Source: Lichenostomus cassidix
Taxonomy: Eukaryota; Chordata; Aves; Passeriformes; Meliphagidae
Length of the DNA: 64,000 nucleotides
Assembly: GCA_008360975.2 (NCBI GenBank)
Contig: CM039182.1
Coordinates: 48,868,491-48,932,490, forward strand
Reading direction: 5' to 3'
A model generated the notes under the pieces. It was not told the DNA's origin. It searched no databases and was given only the letters and a program-made list of their open reading frames with translations. The first letter of the stretch is position 1. Each line of letters begins with the position of its first letter. Shown in pieces: positions 60,390 to 64,000 of this stretch. A program made the position numbers and the translations under genes.

Positions 60390-63300
60390 GTAAGTGAAAG
60401 ACAACTTTTTTTCTTAAGACCAAACAGTAAAAGACACTTTCCCCCCTCCCTTAGCAGCTGAAGTGGAACATGTTGAAAAGTTTTTGAGCTAATTATTATG
60501 TACTGGCAGGCATCTTACTGGTGTTGGAATTGAAATAATTGTATAGTAGCATGTGAGTATTCATTTGTCATGCAGTCACTGATTTCTTAGGTTGTAGTTG
60601 GGATTTTTTTTTAGAAGTTCCAAGAGTGTCTTTCCAGTGATTAGTTTCATTCTATATGGTTGAGACAGTCAGCTGAAATTTACATTGAAACACAAGTGTT
60701 ATCTTTAAGTTGTGTTAAAGATGGAAGGTTTTATTTGCAGATCACTTTAATCGGAGCTTTATGTCTGCTGAAGTCTGTAGTCTCAGAGGATTATGTGATC
60801 CACCTCCTGTTAGATAACTGGACTGTAGTTTTTAGTAGTCTAAAGTTTTTATGGCATGGAAAAAAAAAGGTGTTGACTGCTATTTCTGTGTGAAATGTTT
60901 ACTCAAATGAATTTCAGATTAACGGATCTACATGTGCTGGACTATGAGACATTTATTCTGGAAAGTACAAGCAAACTACACTGATGAACTCATTTTGCTG
61001 CTGTCTTTGAAAAGAGATAGAGATATTAGGACTCTAATGTTGATGTTTTATCTTTGGCTGTTTTTAACAAAAGTTTCTAGTTAATGTCCTTTTTCAAAAT
61101 TTGCATGAGAAGTTACATTTGTTCCCTTATCCCCAGCTATCTCAAATTGTCTGTCAAAATTTTAAGCTTCCTCTTCTTTACATGTCTAGTTTTGTATTTA
61201 AGAGCTAAGAAATAAAATTTCAAAGTTTAGGAATACAAAGCTGCTAACTAAATTAACTGAAAGCATATTTCAGTATGCTGTGGAACTGCTGCAGTAGAGT
61301 GCTACAGAATTTAAATCTATTTTGTTGCGAAGAGTTTTTCTTTGGCTGGTTAATTTTGTATTGGAGCAGTGTAGGGGAACTGGAGGCGTATTGTGCTATG
61401 CACAGTATTGATTCCTGAATAGTCTCCATTTGTAGCTACAAACAGTGTTTGGCTCCAGAGTTTGGCTGTGTTTTGATTTTTATTTTAAGACTGCATAGAA
61501 CCTAAAATTACAGTAACTTTATTAAAGGTTGGGAAGCTTTTTTAGTTTTTCTCTTTTTTATGTGTGCTCTGAGAATAGTTTGAAAACACTGTTGTTGGGG
61601 TTTTTTTTGTCACAGTCATTGAGTAGTTTGAGATAATGAACAAATTAAAGATTTAAATTTCAGTAGTATTTATATTTTTTTTTAAAAGGGTGTACTGACA
61701 CTTGGCTAACTGTCAAACACACCTAACATCTGAAGCTCTGTATTCAAAAAGTATTTTTTAGTTAAGCTAAGCAGTAATGCCTTCAACTGAAATTGGTCCT
61801 CAGAGCATCTCCAGAATAAAGACTTCTAGAATATGCAAGTTACTGTTGTTCATGATCAACTTCTGTATAAACTGAACAGCCATTGAGATCTTAGTCTCAG
61901 TAAAGGCAGAAAACAGTCTTATAAGTTACTTCTAAAAAGAGTGATTTAAAATGTGAGTTCTCATTCTCATCAGTTGGTAGCTCTCTACAAGTTTTACAAG
62001 AAGATTGGAACAATTTTCAGTTTTTGTCAGTGAAGCAGTGATATAAAAACATTATTGTAAGTGTCTAGAGCTTGTATAGTCCAGGGTTTGTGGGACTAAT
62101 TAAAAGCACATTGGTGAATAAGTAAACTGCTTCCTTCAAGAAAACTTAAAGAACCAGCAGTTTCCTAAATCATGTTCTGTAGACTCTGCAGATGTATTCT
62201 AATGTAATCTGACTCCAGTAAGTCAGACCAAAAACTTGTATTTGACACTGATTTGCTTGCAGATGCCTGAGAAAAACGTAAGGACAGGAGAAACATGCAG
62301 TGATAACTCCTTCAATCAGAACGAGTTGTCAGCAGTCTTGCAGGTTAGGGCCAGCTGGGGCCCTAATGGTATCTTCAATGTCTGCCCTGTCGCTTTGTTT
62401 TGCTACAGCTTTATCTGGTTAGTTTCTGTCCCACACAGACTTTTGGCTTCTGCAGCGTTCTGCAGAAGTACTTAATTATGCAGAAATCTTTTGGACTGGT
62501 TGCCTGAATAACCTGGTGCTTGCTAGATCTTGTGTTAGAGAGGTGAGCCAAGATTTCTTACCTTCCTGCCTGCCAGTTTCCTTTTGCAGATCTCTTCCAT
62601 GCCTGTCCTCTGTTATCCTTCCCCCAGCTGAGAGTTCCAGTAGAGCGGTTTCTTGTATAGAACTGGTTTTTATTGTTCTTGTTTCCGCTTTCAGTGCCTT
62701 TCTGTTGCAGTGCATTTGAGTTGAGGAAGCCGCACCAGCCATGCCATACCAGAGAGGCAGCATATGTTTATAATGGCATACTTTTGTTTGGTTTTATTTG
62801 TCCTCTATTACTTTTGTAAATATTGATAAAAGACTTCTTTGTTGCATAGCTGCATCCTGGAAACTGACCCAGTATAGGCATGAGACTGTCTGCTGTAAGA
62901 GCCTGTTTCCTGTGCAGTGATGGTGAATTTGGTACCCACTGTCCAGGGCATTGTCTTTCCTCCATGCCTTCATCATTAGGGCAAGACTCTTTCTTGAGAA
63001 CTATATGGAAGTCCAAATGCACTCTTATTAGCTGAGTTAACCTCTGCACAGCTGTTTGCAGAGAGCTCTTACAGGTTTGTGAGGTACCACTTCATTTTCT
63101 TACCTGACTTCCCATACACTTCTCCAGCCTGTAGCACTGCATGGGGTGGTTGTGAGCCAAATGCAGGACCCTTTATTTGGCCTTGTTGAACCTCATTCAA
63201 TCCATATCCATAGTTGAGCATTTGACAAGAATCAACTGTTCTAGGTAAACTGCCATTTTAGCTTTTTTTTTTTTTTTTTGTAGCTTGGTTATGTCCATTT

Positions 63301-64000
63301 AAGAAATTCTTTAGTCTGAATATTGCTAATGACATACGTAATTATATATTGCAGATGTGCAGTGCATAGAGGTGATGTAGGGAGAAAATAAAAAATATGG
63401 TATGAAGCCTGAAAACATTGGGAAAATTTGTAAGCAAAGTACTTCAGCTAGTGAGTTCTTAGGGCCCCACAGGCCATCTTAGTAGTATATTATATGATAG
63501 GTTTTACTTTCTCTATTTTGGTTAAATAAATGTGAGTATATTATTTTTTGAAGAGAAATGTAACGGAATTCTCCAGGCAATTTAATTAATACGTTGAAAT
63601 AATCAAACTATAGTTAACTTCTCTTGCAGTAAGTTATTGTAGGTACTTGCATTCTCAAAAAAGATCAGGATTGCACCATGACTATAGCAAAGAAAGATAT
63701 ATATAAAACACCTACCTGCTTTGCTCTCTGCCTTCTTTTAAAATACAATATATCCTATTTTCTAGGTGAAGTTTCATTTTTATAACTGTTCTTGCTCATA
63801 AAATACCTGGAACCTTAAATATATTTTTCTTTTAATAAAGAGTGTTACATTTTGGTGACCCTGAGATGTTTTTATTCTGATTCAGATCTCAGTAAATGAT
63901 GGAAGTATAATAATGTACTATCCAACTGCAATATAGCAAAACACGTTCTGCCTTTCACACCCCATCCCCATTTAATTTCCTGTTCAGTTTTGATGGGGAT
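60390..64000 (+). other. CLASP2: CLASP2 intron 2 (partial)
   Basis: AT-rich, continuing past the right edge. It contains a CR1-like remnant at about 63,115-63,240 and a run of about 19 T near 63,262-63,280. No further CLASP2 exon was recognised. Confidence 0.8.
63115..63240 (-). mobile_element. CR1-like LINE remnant (antisense)
   Basis: GAGCCAAATGCAGGACCCTT and TTGGCCTTGTTGAACCTCAT resemble a segment commonly seen in antisense bird CR1 copies. Strongly decayed; family assignment is from memory. Confidence 0.65.

Noticed and set aside
1..64000. CRISPR array, operon, tRNA or rRNA genes, bacterial-type terminators
   Set aside because: No regularly spaced repeats and no tRNA-like TTCGANTC loop with flanking stems were seen; the window is vertebrate nuclear DNA.

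Overview
The window looks like nuclear DNA from a bird. Three things point there: two conserved vertebrate genes with ordinary GT-AG introns, a repeat landscape dominated by CR1 LINE fragments (some with the avian-style ATTCTATG-like 3' tail), and short introns with CpG-island promoters. Species cannot be named from the sequence alone. Exons were placed by hand: every splice junction below was checked for GT/AG and for codon phase, and the joined frames stay open.

Layout. (1) 1-22,691, minus strand: the first 13 coding exons of PDCD6IP (ALIX), encoding residues 1-629 of a protein normally near 870 residues. The end of the V domain and the proline-rich tail lie beyond the left edge. (2) About 22,200-22,930: CpG-island promoter of PDCD6IP, with ETS and NRF1 motifs. 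(3) About 22.9-46.9 kb: intergenic, AT-rich, with CR1 fragments, two solo LTRs and a few GC-rich patches, but no gene I can support. (4) About 46.9-48.6 kb: CpG-island promoter and 5' leader of CLASP2. (5) 48,312-64,000, plus strand: CLASP2 coding exons 1 and 2, an 11.8 kb intron 1, and the start of intron 2.

The two genes are head to head with start codons 25.6 kb apart, the same neighbour order as in other vertebrates. PDCD6IP encodes an ESCRT-associated Bro1 adaptor for membrane scission and endosomal sorting. CLASP2 encodes a TOG-domain microtubule plus-end protein. They need not act together; the shared promoter motifs (NRF1, GC boxes) are typical of housekeeping genes.

The strongest observation beyond the genes is a family of four solo LTRs of 261-263 bp (9,965; 34,686; 42,039; 52,864). 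Each starts TGT, ends ACA, and is flanked by its own perfect 6-bp target-site duplication, and no internal proviral sequence is present. I found no CRISPR array, no tRNA or rRNA gene, and no convincing new multi-gene system. Most short ORFs here are chance open frames, and many rely on non-ATG starts.
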